From the NCBI GenBank assembly GCA_014338405.1, contig JTDE01003433.1:7566-71565 (forward strand): DNA of 64,000 nucleotides, read 5' to 3'. The notes below the pieces were generated by a model, which saw nothing but the letters and a program-made list of their open reading frames with translations, did no database searches and was not told the DNA's origin. This stretch comes from Paragonimus skrjabini miyazakii. Taxonomy: Eukaryota > Platyhelminthes > Trematoda > Plagiorchiida > Troglotrematidae. The first letter of the stretch is position 1. Every line of letters starts with the position of its first letter. Shown here in pieces: positions 1 through 11,210 of the stretch. The translations under genes were made by a program, and so were the position numbers.

Positions 1-1893
1 AAAACTGATGTGTTAAGAAGTCAGGGCACAAAAGAACATATTGGTTAGAACATCAGGACAAGAACGAAGGAGTCGAATTATGAATTCTTCTCCTCAGAAT
101 CAATAAACAAAATTGAACAGATTGGCTTTTCAGATCAAACTTGTGAACTTGGACAAAAAGCTGAACTGTCAGGTTTTTAGCAATCAGCCCTCACAGTTCG
201 TACAGAAACAGTTGTCAATTTGTAGTACTAGCAGTAGTCAGCGTTAGCACTAGATGACCTGTTCGGAAATAGTATGAAAACGACTATGCCAATACTGACG
301 CCAACTCACTTCCTGGCATCATTGGCGTAGATCATACTTCCCACATACAACATAAACTCACCACTGCTTTGACTGAAGAGACATCAAACCTTGAGTGTTG
401 CAAACAGTGAAAAAAGGTGAACATTGAAATCAGAAGGAGTCAACCCAAAAAAGAACAGCAGGTAAACCAACACTTTTGGTTCTACTGATCAGGCTGAAAC
501 CCGCACTCAAACTAAATCACATTTTCTTACTGTGTGCTCACATTTATTCAATGACAACACATATTGAGTAGTCGCATTCTAATCGTTTAACTTGCTGATC
601 GATGAGAACATGCATGCAGTTTGAATCGTACGATAACCTTTATTTATCTCTTCTCAACTCCCGTCTATTTAATTACTTATCTTGTTTCCTAATTCATCGA
701 AAAGAGAAAAAAAAATGCAAATTTCCGGGCGTTACAAACTTCTGGAACTGAGCTATGCTTGCTGATTGAATGAATCCTAATATTTTGCATGTACGTACCC
801 GTTCCTCAAACAAGTATAGTACCATTTCGTTTAGTTAGCTGGCGGCAATGAACTCAAGCCTGCTAGACCACAGAACTTACTTAAACATTTTGGCTTTATT
901 TATACCACTGTCACTGAATGTATGACATACACGTCAGTCATGCCGTTGAACAGTTCATTTTTAATGTATATACGCGCACTGTTTCATTTAAATTCATGCG
1001 GCTAACTCGAAATTCATCTCTTCGTCATTCACATTTCAATCGACCTATAACCTCTATTGATTGACGGTCAACCGGTCGAGAACGATGTGATTGTATTGAA
1101 CACCAGGGGTATCTTGTGGATGCCATTTAATTGGTCGATACCAGAGGGCAGGCAATGATAACAAGACTTATTTTGTTCATTCTGTGTAGGTTGGGAATCA
1201 GCCAGTGCACGTCCAAAAGTACAGTAAGTTTCAAGTTTGAGCTATACCCATTTCTTGCAAGGTCCCAGTCAACTACTCCACACTAAATGTCTTTCCCACT
1301 CTTTTCTGCGAAGGTGTACTCACTGATTTCGTTGTTATTTTTTTTCAAACTTGTTAATTCCTGGAAATATAATGTCGGATGATGTCTTGGGGGAAATTTA
1401 GGCTTGTGCGAAAACTAGTTAGTTGGCAGTTCAAAGGTGCTGAACGAAGGTCACCTGAAAGACCTGCAGGAAAAAACGCAGCAAGACCACATGACGATAG
1501 TCACATTTTTTACGATCTGTTCGTCCCAACTGCTTGCTACCGACTGATTTTGTTCATTTTTCTGAAGAGAAAGAAAGGAATTCGCTTAATTACTATGAAA
1601 TATAGCGAAAAGGTTGTCACACGCCTTAGAGCGTTTCGAAGAGTTACAGTGAACTAGATCGGATATGCTGTGTCAGTATTTAATGGAGCAAAACACTTTC
1701 ATCTAGATGTTACACTCTTGGAGGGTACATGCCTATGAAAGTGCATGCCGTCTTAAGTGAAGCATTAAGGCCTGACACTACTGAATATAGATGAAACCAC
1801 GGTCAACTGACTACCGAAAAGTGAAGAGATAATAGCAAGTCAAAAGTAAGAGCAGGATTAGTGTAGATTTGCAAACAAATCAGTCTTGGATTT
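1..1893. other. No recognisable gene or repeat
   Basis: AT-rich sequence with stops in all frames. A 92-codon open frame at 1379-1657 (+) is the longest; its basic, low-complexity product resembles nothing I recognise and it is treated as a chance frame. Confidence 0.5.
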
Positions 1894-1926
1894 CAAGTTG
1901 AACCTCACCCACAATTGATCGTAGCT
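1894..1926 (-). repeat. Inverted SINE tail fragment
   Basis: This is the reverse complement of the 3' part of the tRNA-derived SINE (it contains aacctcacccacaattgatc). It lies 8 bp in front of a forward SINE copy, so the two form a fold-back. The same arrangement occurs at 10,949-11,210. Confidence 0.65.
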
Positions 1927-1934
1927 GATCCTTG

Positions 1935-2225
1935 CTCACAAGAGAAAGTGGTTGGGCGTTCACATAGATAATTCGGTCTTGCCCGATATGAGGTGAATGG
2001 CGCAGTGGTAAACACGGTTGCCTCATAAAAGCGTGGCCAGAGTTCTAGTCTCGGCAGTGGCAAGGATATGCACTAGTGACGAACTCTAATGAGAGCGATA
2101 CTCGAGTCTAACTCTTCTTTTCGAAATGGGCCAACTGGGACGTCCATGGGAATGTGACAGCTGCGATCAATTGTGGGTGATGTTCAATTTGAAATAAACG
2201 AAACCCCGACTACTCATAAGTAATC
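1935..2225 (+). repeat. tRNA-derived SINE, near full length
   Basis: Non-coding short interspersed repeat, the best complete + copy here. A box-A-like tggcgcagtggtaaac near 1998 and a box-B-like gttctagtctcgg near 2041 suggest an internal RNA polymerase III promoter from a tRNA. The unrelated body follows (gatatgcactagtgac, then gcgatcaattgtgggtga) and a tail ending in tactcataagtaatc. The first ~60 bp (ctcacaagagaaag...) are also in the - copy ending at 10,816, so they belong to the element. The family assignment rests on nine related fragments in this window; the partner LINE is unknown. Confidence 0.8.
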
Positions 2226-5200
2226 TTGGATTTACCGGAAAACCAAGGATATCACGTTTGGGTTACTTGGGAACAAAATGTAGGGGTTATACATAGAATA
2301 TTCTAGGTATTACTCTTTAATTTGGCCGCTGTAAGCATAGGGGAATGACGAGTTCTTTTCGATTAAATGATTGCAATATATCAAATGAGGATATTAATCA
2401 TTTTGGCATCATCTTCCGGAGCCATTAGTTATATACCCCAAGTCATTATGAAATCAAGCAAAGGCGGTTGATTAAATTCAACCTTGTGATTACTCATCAT
2501 CAGTTACCACAATATCACACGACTGGCTGAATTGACTAGTTTTCTCAACGAACGTGGGCCAGTTTTCAGTAGATCCACATGGTAAATTTCCGGTTTTTGT
2601 TTAATGCACTCAAAACTGTATGAATGGGAAAATTAACATCGAACAAATATAATCTATTCTTTACGCGTTTACCATTCACAGGCCGAACACATGAAAGCTA
2701 CTGAACATTTTTTCGATTTCTTCAGCTTTCCTTAAAATCTAATTTAAAGAGATCTCTGAAGAAGAAGTTCGGCTTTTGATAAGATTTAGACTTCAGAAAG
2801 CAATTTTGATCTCTCACCTGCCAAATGGTCGAACCCTCAGTATAGCCACTTTCTGATTACATTTCCAGTTATTCTTCGAAATCGCCAAGACCGTACACCA
2901 CTCTCAATCTGTTTGCTTATCAGTTTACAAGGTTGCTTTTATTTGTCAGTTACATCGTTGACCACATGTTGAATAACAGCGTCTGAACGCACCAACTACA
3001 CAGTACTTATTGGTAAGGTTACGAATGATATCCTTTATGGAAGTTATATCGGTGTTCAATCATAAAGCATCTGCAAAGATAGAACCAAGTATTGAATGCA
3101 TCTTAATGTTCTCTTTTTGCTTGCAATAAGATCTGGTAAACATCATCTGTGCACCAAAGAAATGTAGAACAAAAGAAAGGCTAATTTCTTTCAGGTGAGG
3201 CTTGACGTAGTCATAAGTGTAATGAAAAACGGAAGTGAGTGGGACGCTAATAAGTAATGACGCCATCAAAAGGAAAACGGTATTGTTTGGCAAGTCTACA
3301 GTCTTCACACCACAAAAATTTACATGTGACTTCCGAGTTATGCTCATTCATTTTGAACCCCAGAGATTCCAAATGATTTGAATACCACTAGGGTACCTCG
3401 TAGCAAGTCGAATTAGACGTATCAATGCTTGGCCATGCAAATGCTTTGCGTTTATGCCTCCTGAGCGAAAAACACAAAAACGAAGAAGCGGAAGAAAGTG
3501 CTTGGTAATTTTGTTTATACAAACAATTACAAACTTAAGTACTTATCGTTCAGCACTTGTTAGGCAGTGTATCGCCTGCCCCAATTTGATCCTCTTCAAT
3601 CACAGTTGGCTAAAATCTAATAGACTCGTTGAACTGCATTCAATGTGTGAGCATATGGCTTGATCAACCTAACCTAAACCCGCCCTTTCACGGGATAGAG
3701 ATGTGTTACGTTTCATATTCAGGTCTTTAGTTGCATTTTTAATGTGCGTTTGCTAATCTTTGACTGTGACGCCATGAAACCGCTAACAGTAACGCCCAAA
3801 AGATGGTATCGTGATACTGGCTATTAAAATATGAACAGTGATACAATCGTATAACCGGGTTATTAAGTTTCCAAACTGGACTTGGATATCAATGTTGTTG
3901 TGGAATGGGATGATATTTCAACTTGCAAGTGAATTGAGTCAGCAGTGATTTTGTACACCTAATAAGCGGAGAAAACCCGGGCTATTCGCGGTTTTAAAAT
4001 ATTTTGGCAACTTGATGCTCTATGTTTCTGGAATACGTTTGTTAACCGTGGCACAAAATGCGTTTGTGATCATACACTGAGTTCAAGGCTGGTGAATCAA
4101 AGAAACCATTCGTCCCAGTTTTATTAAAATTGCAAGGGGTGTATCTGGAATATCCAGTGATGGATTATGTTTACGGACTTAGTTCTCCTTTGAAAATTGT
4201 ATCTGCAGAACATATATCCACTCTCATTAAGAACAGTAGCGTTTTACCCTATAATCGCCGATAACGCGAGCCATCGTGTTTGCCTCGGTTGAACTCGTAA
4301 CGGAAAAGTTCCTTTAACACTGTGGCTACCTGCTTCATTTTGCCTTTGAAAAATGCTTATACACTGTCTCCTAAAAGTACACTTCAAGAATAAAGTATAA
4401 AAAATACGTTTGTTTTCGCAACCTTTGCTCTTCATGTGATATTTTGCACACACCTTATAAAGTTTCGGGATGGATGAATTAAGCTAAGTTCTTTTACAAT
4501 ACGACAGAAGGGTGACATGTCTATTGAGGGAGAAATGAACACCAAATGAAGTATCTAATTATAAGTACCAGTGCAAAGAAAGATTCTTACTGCCAGAGGA
4601 CGAAGGTAAGAAGTTGAATATCGAAGAGTTCACTGATGTTAACTGACCAATGTCTAATGTCACAAGAAGGGGTCAATACACTGACTGAGTAGTGGCATTT
4701 TAAGTGAGCTGTCTCTTACTTTAATCGGATGTTTACGGGTCTATCAACGCCGTTTAATAGTTATTCCGGTTCGAGCTACTTTTGAGCACACCAGAGAAGA
4801 GAAAACAAGCCGAAATTACTGTGCTGTGAAAATTTTCATTGTTGGTGAATACTAGTGACCATGTGTTGTCCGGCAAAAGTGCGGTTGCTTATAGATCGCT
4901 CAGTTAACATCTGACACGTCTTAGATAGGCAGGATTATCATCATTATTTTGGGTAGGATTGAGTAAGGCATTTGGATCAATGACATCGTTGAACGCTGAA
5001 AATGCGTTGGACAACTCTAAACTATTTACCAAACAAAAACGAGGTCCAAGGAATGACATAAGCTAGCCAATCTCGGATACGACGGTTTGTGCAAACAGTC
5101 ATTCCCACTGACCTTCAGTGGAGCGGTAGACAGCACTTCTGAGTTCACTGGGCCGGAGTAGCACCAAACCTTTCAGAGACTCTGACTCACGATCTACGAG

Positions 5201-7263
5201 TAAGTAACGGAATCGTAGTCTTGACAGTTATTCATAGGGTAATGGGAAATGAGTGGTTAAAGCATAATGCCTACCTGATCGTCTGCATGTCAAAAATCAG
5301 GGGAACTACAACTGTTTTTGTGCTGAGAAGATGTGATTTTCTCTTATTTCGCCTCATCAATTTTTAACGCATCAAGTCAACTCACAATTCTAGTTTCTTC
5401 AAAACGTTCAACAAATGAGGCACTTCCATTGGTAGAAATGTTCCGAAAATACTACGGTTTCGTTTATTGCACACTATTAGGGACAAACACGTGACTGACT
5501 ATCTTGAGCGAGTTTGTGAAGTTGAGCAAATATCTCTCAATACATTTACTTTTCATCGCATGAATAGTAGTAGGATTTCATCAACTCGTTATTTATAGTA
5601 ATACTTCTGAGTGGATGGATATATTCATGAAATTAGAGTAATTAGCGTTAGTTCCGGTGACAGTAAAACTGAGAGCATTTTATTTGCTACTGTTTCAACA
5701 ACTGGCGTGGCAAATATCATAACCTCTGCAAAAGTAGTGTGGTCGGTTGACGGCAGAATTTTGTTGACCGATGGTTACGATGACATTGACGCTAATGGAA
5801 CAAGTGCTGTCAGGTTGGGCTTTTACTAATAGAGGCAGCGATGGAATAAGCGCTGTCGGTTAGTCACTCGGAACGGTGCGTGGAGGCAATGTTCTAAGCG
5901 TCGATGCCCTTGTACACAGTTGTGGTTCGGTTGTTGCTTGCATTGTCATCGCCCTCACGGTTTTATGAGTTCACACAACAATTGGAGCGCACAATTATTT
6001 GCAACAGTCCGATGCACTTGAGCATTCGATTGAGTATTCCACTCTCTTTCATACACACACACACACATACACTGTGTCTGGTGTCCCTGCTTCTTTCGTT
6101 AGCTCCCTCACCAAATTTGATGGATTTTTATACAGGAAATTGCTTGTCACCAGGACAAAATGGTCGATATTAACCACTGGGGTATAGCAGCAAGCAAAGT
6201 CCAGTTCTTCTGATATTCGAACGGTGATGAAATTGCAGGTTTTTAAAAAGATTGGTTTCCTCTAGGTAAAGCGCATTTCACCAGTTGAAAAAATGTGTGA
6301 AAAGTGAGTCTGATGAAGTTTTATAAACGATTGATCACAATTTTCTAGTGATTAATTGCAATTTAACAATGCAAATAGACATAAGTTGGATGAGTAACTT
6401 TGATGGATTACCGTTTTATGATGGCTTACTTGCAATTTGGAGTATTCGTTTTCATTAACCAAGTTTTGTTCACTAAATAAACACACACCCAATGAATTAG
6501 AGTTACAAATGTTTTGGCACACCTTTTTCACCGTGAAGAAGTGTTAACAACCACACAGACAATTTGATAGCCAAATATACAAAAATAAATTTTTGAATTT
6601 ATGTGCTGTTATTCTGTTTCATAGGCTTACGTTAATTGAGCACGTCCACCACAATACGTTCAGGCATTTGGAATGAAATGTCTTTCATCGAATGGTATGT
6701 TTTTGAAAATGGTCGGGACTAATCTATGTTTTGTTTGAGTGGAACTGAGAGTTGTTACGTCAGATATGAATGACCTTTATAAACAGGGACCATGGCGACA
6801 AAATGAAACGTCATGTCTGGTTGGATGTAAGTCGAATATTACCCTCGAACTAATTCACAATGAAGTAGCACATGCGCCTATCTGATTAAGCAACCCTAAC
6901 TGTTTCAATTTCCACCTTAACATGCTACTCGAAATCTGATACGTGGGTGAACATAAAAACAGTAAATAACTAAAAGAACGTGACATAACATTTGACCGTG
7001 AGATTCTGGACTCTGAGTCGTTATCTTTTTCGATAGTGGCCACGCCAAGCTTGTCGTCTTTCACGTGATCTAGCTGTTTATTTGTTTGAAAATAGGAATC
7101 AGGAACTTTGCTTACAAGATCGAAACATGCAATTTCTGTCAAAAGAATTTAAACTCTGCATTCTTACTGACTTCTAACTATACGATAACCACGAACTAGT
7201 GCTAAATGTTGAAATTTTCACAGCTGAACACCTTAACATATAGAAAAAATCATTTTTAATAAT
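2226..7263. other. No recognisable gene; AT-rich unique sequence
   Basis: Only short open frames (under 100 codons) with no recognisable product, plus one short (AC)n tract. The 95-codon frame at 3060-3347 (-) has a hydrophobic stretch but no family signature. This is consistent with intergenic or intronic DNA. Confidence 0.5.
6053..6067. repeat. (AC)n microsatellite
   Basis: About seven and a half AC dinucleotides, continued imperfectly to about 6072 (atacac). Confidence 0.9.
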
Positions 7264-7340
7264 GAGGGGGTCGACTGGAAAGTCTATAGAAATGCGACAG
7301 CTGCAATAAATTGTGGCTGATGTTCGATCTATATGAAATT
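7264..7340 (+). repeat. SINE 3' fragment
   Basis: Contains the SINE body and tail signatures gtcgactggaaagtctat and gatgttcgatctatatga with several substitutions. The tRNA-like head is absent, so this is a 5'-truncated, older copy. Confidence 0.7.
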
Positions 7341-9145
7341 CATTTTTACTGACGAAATGAAATTTATGTGTAGTTGTATTTGTTTGACAACACAAATGAT
7401 TGATAAGATAGTTTTCTTTAGTTAAGACTACTTTAAGCACCAAATGCTATGCATTCCAGTGCACCTTAAAACAAGCAGGCAAAATGACACCGAAACAGTA
7501 CAGGTTTAATAATTGCACTCTGTTCCTGCTTTTAGAAAAAATGACTGTTTACACATTGAAAAAATATATTCATTCGCGGTTTCGGCGTTTAAATGAGATT
7601 TTCGACTGCCAGTCTCCTACGGGAATCGACATACTATTGTTTCACGCTTATTAAGGTTCATCTGCGAGACATAATCTCTTTCTAAAACGATGTTATACCC
7701 CTACCATCGTCATTAGGAACTAAGTAAACTGCTATTTACTTAAGCTTTCAATAAACACATTTGGAGAATCATATTCAACACTCAGTCACAATATAGTGTG
7801 TATAGTTCGCAGTTTGTCGGATCGTTTCTGTAGCAGAGTAAGCAGGGATGGACCCGTTCATCCCAATTTATGGCCGATTGTCAAGACTTCTCAGTTAAGC
7901 TAAAGCAACTGCTTTCATTGAGCCAACTGAGAGATGTTCAGGTTAGTGATCAAAGTTTGGTGACTTAGATTGTCAACCACTGCTTAACTTGACTGAACGT
8001 AATCATAGCTTGTGGTGTTATTCATCAAACGTTAACTGGTTCCCAGGATTATTGTGAATCCCTAAAATTTAACAACGTTGTAAACGCTTTCAATGTGTAT
8101 TAGGCAATGAGAGACTTCTGTTTACCACATCTTCTGTTAGGTCCGTCCATTGTGGTCGGTAATCATTCAACAACGAGGACTACTGCAGTTGTAACTTTCG
8201 TTCAAAACATTTCCAAATAATCCTTCCGCTGTACGCATCATTTATATGAACTGCTGGTGGCATGCAAACAAAGTTTGCATCCCGATTGATAGTGACGAAC
8301 CAGATGCAACTTGACTCTATCTGAATGATATATTTAACGAATAGATGAAGTTTATTGATCAGGGCATGCTTTTTTCCTGTTTAAACCTTACGGATGTGGC
8401 TTCCGTGTGTTACTGAAAGGATTTGTTTTAGTTAATTATGTCGCTTCTGATCTGATCAAACAATGTTGATCGGTATTAATGTTTTCTTCGGCGTATCAAG
8501 CATTTGTTTTTTCCTCTAAACATCCACCGGTTTTCAGCTCACTGGATATCTCTAGTTTCATTTTTTACTAGTTTCTCTCAGGGCCATTCAGGCTTATCTG
8601 GCAATAGTTGAAATCAAACCGTGTGGCCGCTTTGGGTGACAAACGATATTCCTGACTAGGACTTTGCGTTTACACATGCAGTCAACTTATTGGCTTTGAT
8701 TATTGAACCCCAGTATTCTATAATTTAGTTTTTTTCTACTCCATTTTTACTTACCTCTGAAGTTCCAGTACCCTAACCGAAAGATTTTTGAGCTGTGCTC
8801 TTGATTGCGGTTGGTGTATATGCACTGATGTTTTGATATAGTCAACAACTTGTGCAAATGAAACGACCCAAACTTCTTTAAACTTTCTTCGGTCGTTATC
8901 GCTGCATCAGCAAACCTTATATGAACTGTGTCTGACAACAAGAAGTGAAAAAACATTAGCTGTCCGATGAGCTTCAGGGTAAGAAGAACGAATATGTTAA
9001 CGTTTCTTGTGCGCACAAACTCTTCTCTCTCCACGCACGGTGTGCGGATGATATACTAATTTTTACAGAACAGCGTTTTTTCACTTCGTTTGCTGATAGT
9101 TTCCACTTAAGTCACTCACATCTTGTTTTCTGTTATCAAATGATA
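7341..9145. other. No recognisable gene or repeat
   Basis: No supported feature. The open frame at 8747-9034 (-, 95 codons) has no recognisable product. Confidence 0.45.
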
Positions 9146-9311
9146 GGATATGCACTACTGACCAGCTGCTCTAATGAGAACGAAACTCGTGTCTGGTGCT
9201 TCTTTTCGAATGGGGCCGACTGGAAAGTCTGTGAGAATGCGATAGCTGCGATCAATTGTAGGTGATGTTCAACTTGAAATTAACCAAATCCCTGACTACT
9301 CATCAGTAATC
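9146..9311 (+). repeat. 5'-truncated SINE copy
   Basis: Begins inside the SINE body at ggatatgcactactgac and runs through gggccgactggaaagtct and gcgatcaattgtaggtga to the family tail actactcatcagtaatc. The box A and box B head is missing, as expected for target-primed reverse transcription that stopped early. Confidence 0.8.
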
Positions 9312-10523
9312 CAAATGGTAGTCCTTAAGTGCCTTCATTTCATAGACATTCTTATTGCTAGTCATCAGTATGTAGCACTACAACCGCTTGTTGCTAGTAA
9401 GCTCATATGAAACGGAAAGTATGTGCAGTTCTCTAGCTCAGCAATGAATGGCTACAAATGGGAATCAGCGAGAATCTTATTTCAAAGTCCCGGGAAGATA
9501 CGCACAACAGCCCGACTGTTGCTGGTAGAGGAGTTACCCGAAAAATATCATAAATATCCACAGTAAGAAGGAAACACCAAAAGTAGCAAGCTGCAATGAA
9601 AAAAAATAGTTTATTCTTGCGAATCCAGTTCACTAGCAACCGGCTGACCAGCTTGAGTTACGAAATGACAAAGATTCTACAACATAACCAATTGTTCAGT
9701 TGCGCTTTTTTTGCTTTTAGGGATTAACTCTTCAGAGCAGTGACACATACAACCGATTAAATGGTCTCCGACATAATATATCGACCCAACTGCAAATTGC
9801 AAGACACAACGTAGATGGAGCAGTTTGATGCTCGCACCGACGGATGCAGAAGGGTGCTCTTAAGGAGTTAGCAATTGTGACATCAAAGACGAATTACTGA
9901 CTGTAACACTCCGAAGAACCTGGCTTAAACAATGGTCACTCACATCCTAGGAACCAGTCATCTTGCCGACTCGGTCAAATCTTTCGGTACATTGCTATGT
10001 AATTGCAACTCCAAATGGAGGACTATTACGGAAGTAATCGAAGTCAGACAACAGCGGTAAGTTCTGTGTGCTCAAAGATAGCGGAATAAATCAATCTACT
10101 TACTTGAGTATAGATTAGGTCGCCAATGTGCAAAAGACTGAAACAATTTGGTTAATCTCTTCAGTAGCTGTTGCCAAGCGCAGTTTGTACAAAATTTTGA
10201 CATGAAATCCTATGTTAGACTGAGGGGAGTTTATCGGAATGATACCGCCTCGTGATTTGCTTTCTTCCCGTTTCGGATAAATGGATAAAGAAAACCTAAG
10301 GTATTAAACTTTTTGTAACTTTCTTGACTCCCGTAAACTCGTTGTTTGGCCTCTGGTTTGTATGACAACATCGGGGGCTGATCACCTTTTGTTCATTATG
10401 TTGAATAGCAAAAGTTGAACCAACGTTTTAGGGAAGGTTTTCTGGAGCCCAAATAAGGTGGAATAATATGTTTGGGGTCTACAAATTGTGACTGTTGGTA
10501 TCTTCAGCTTTGATAAATCAATA
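9312..10523. other. No recognisable gene or repeat
   Basis: No coding or repeat signature supported. Confidence 0.45.
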
Positions 10524-10816
10524 TCACTAGTGAGTAGTGGAGAATTTTGTTTTTCATATAAATTGAACATCACCCACAATTGATCGCAGCTGTCGCATTC
10601 CCATAGACTTTCCAGTCGACCCCTTTCGAAAAGAGGCACTAGACTCGAGTTTCGCTTTCATTAGAGCTCGTCAGTAGTGCATATCTTCGCCACTGCCGAA
10701 ACTAGAACCACGGCCACGCTTTCATCAGACAACCGTGTTGACCACTGCGCCATTGACCTCACATTAGGCACGACCGAATTATCATATGTGAACACTCAAC
10801 TACTTTCGCTTGTGAG
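10524..10816 (-). repeat. Full-length SINE, minus strand
   Basis: The reverse complement carries the complete family architecture: ~60-bp leader, box-A-like ggcgcagtggtcaacac, box-B-like gtggttctagtttcgg, body (gaagatatgcactactgac), ggtcgactggaaagtc, gcgatcaattgtgggtgatg and the tail. It is one of the least damaged copies and was used to define the unit length (~290 bp). Open frames across it on either strand are incidental. Confidence 0.85.
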
Positions 10817-10948
10817 TAATGATCGGGTTGCCCGATCGCCTCGAGAGGAGACACAGTTACTGTCTGTTAACTCTAATCGATAACCTCGCGATTAGGACTA
10901 CTCTCCAAGTTGAAATCACAGAAATCAGTGACTTGTTGAGCGGTATTC

Positions 10949-11016
10949 GATTACTGATGAGTAGTAGGGGATTTTGATTTTAATATAGATTGAACATCAC
11001 CCACAACTGATCGCAG
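10949..11016 (-). repeat. Inverted SINE tail joined to a forward SINE
   Basis: A reverse-oriented SINE tail (gattactgatgagtagtagg ... aacatcacccacaactgatc) runs without spacer into a forward SINE head. The junction gatcgcagtggtaaac belongs to both: gatcgcag is the reversed tail and gcagtggtaaac is box A. The overlap is 4 bp (GCAG). Confidence 0.8.
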
Positions 11017-11210
11017 TGGTAAACACGGTTGCCTCATGAACAGCGTGTCCGTGGTTCAAGTCCTGACAGTGGCGATGATATGCACTACTGACAGGCTCTA
11101 ATGAGAGCGAAACTCGAGTCTAGTGCCTCTTTTCGAAAGGGGCCGACTGGAAAGTCTATGGGAATGCGACAGCTGCGATCAACTGTGGGTGATGTTCAAT
11201 CTATATGAAA
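11013..11210 (+). repeat. SINE copy lacking leader, half of a fold-back
   Basis: Starts at box A (gcagtggtaaacacggttgc), has a good box-B-like gtggttcaagtcctg, the body and the 3' part gcgatcaactgtgggtgatg. The ~60-bp leader is absent because the inverted tail is fused there. Well conserved compared with other copies. Confidence 0.85.
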
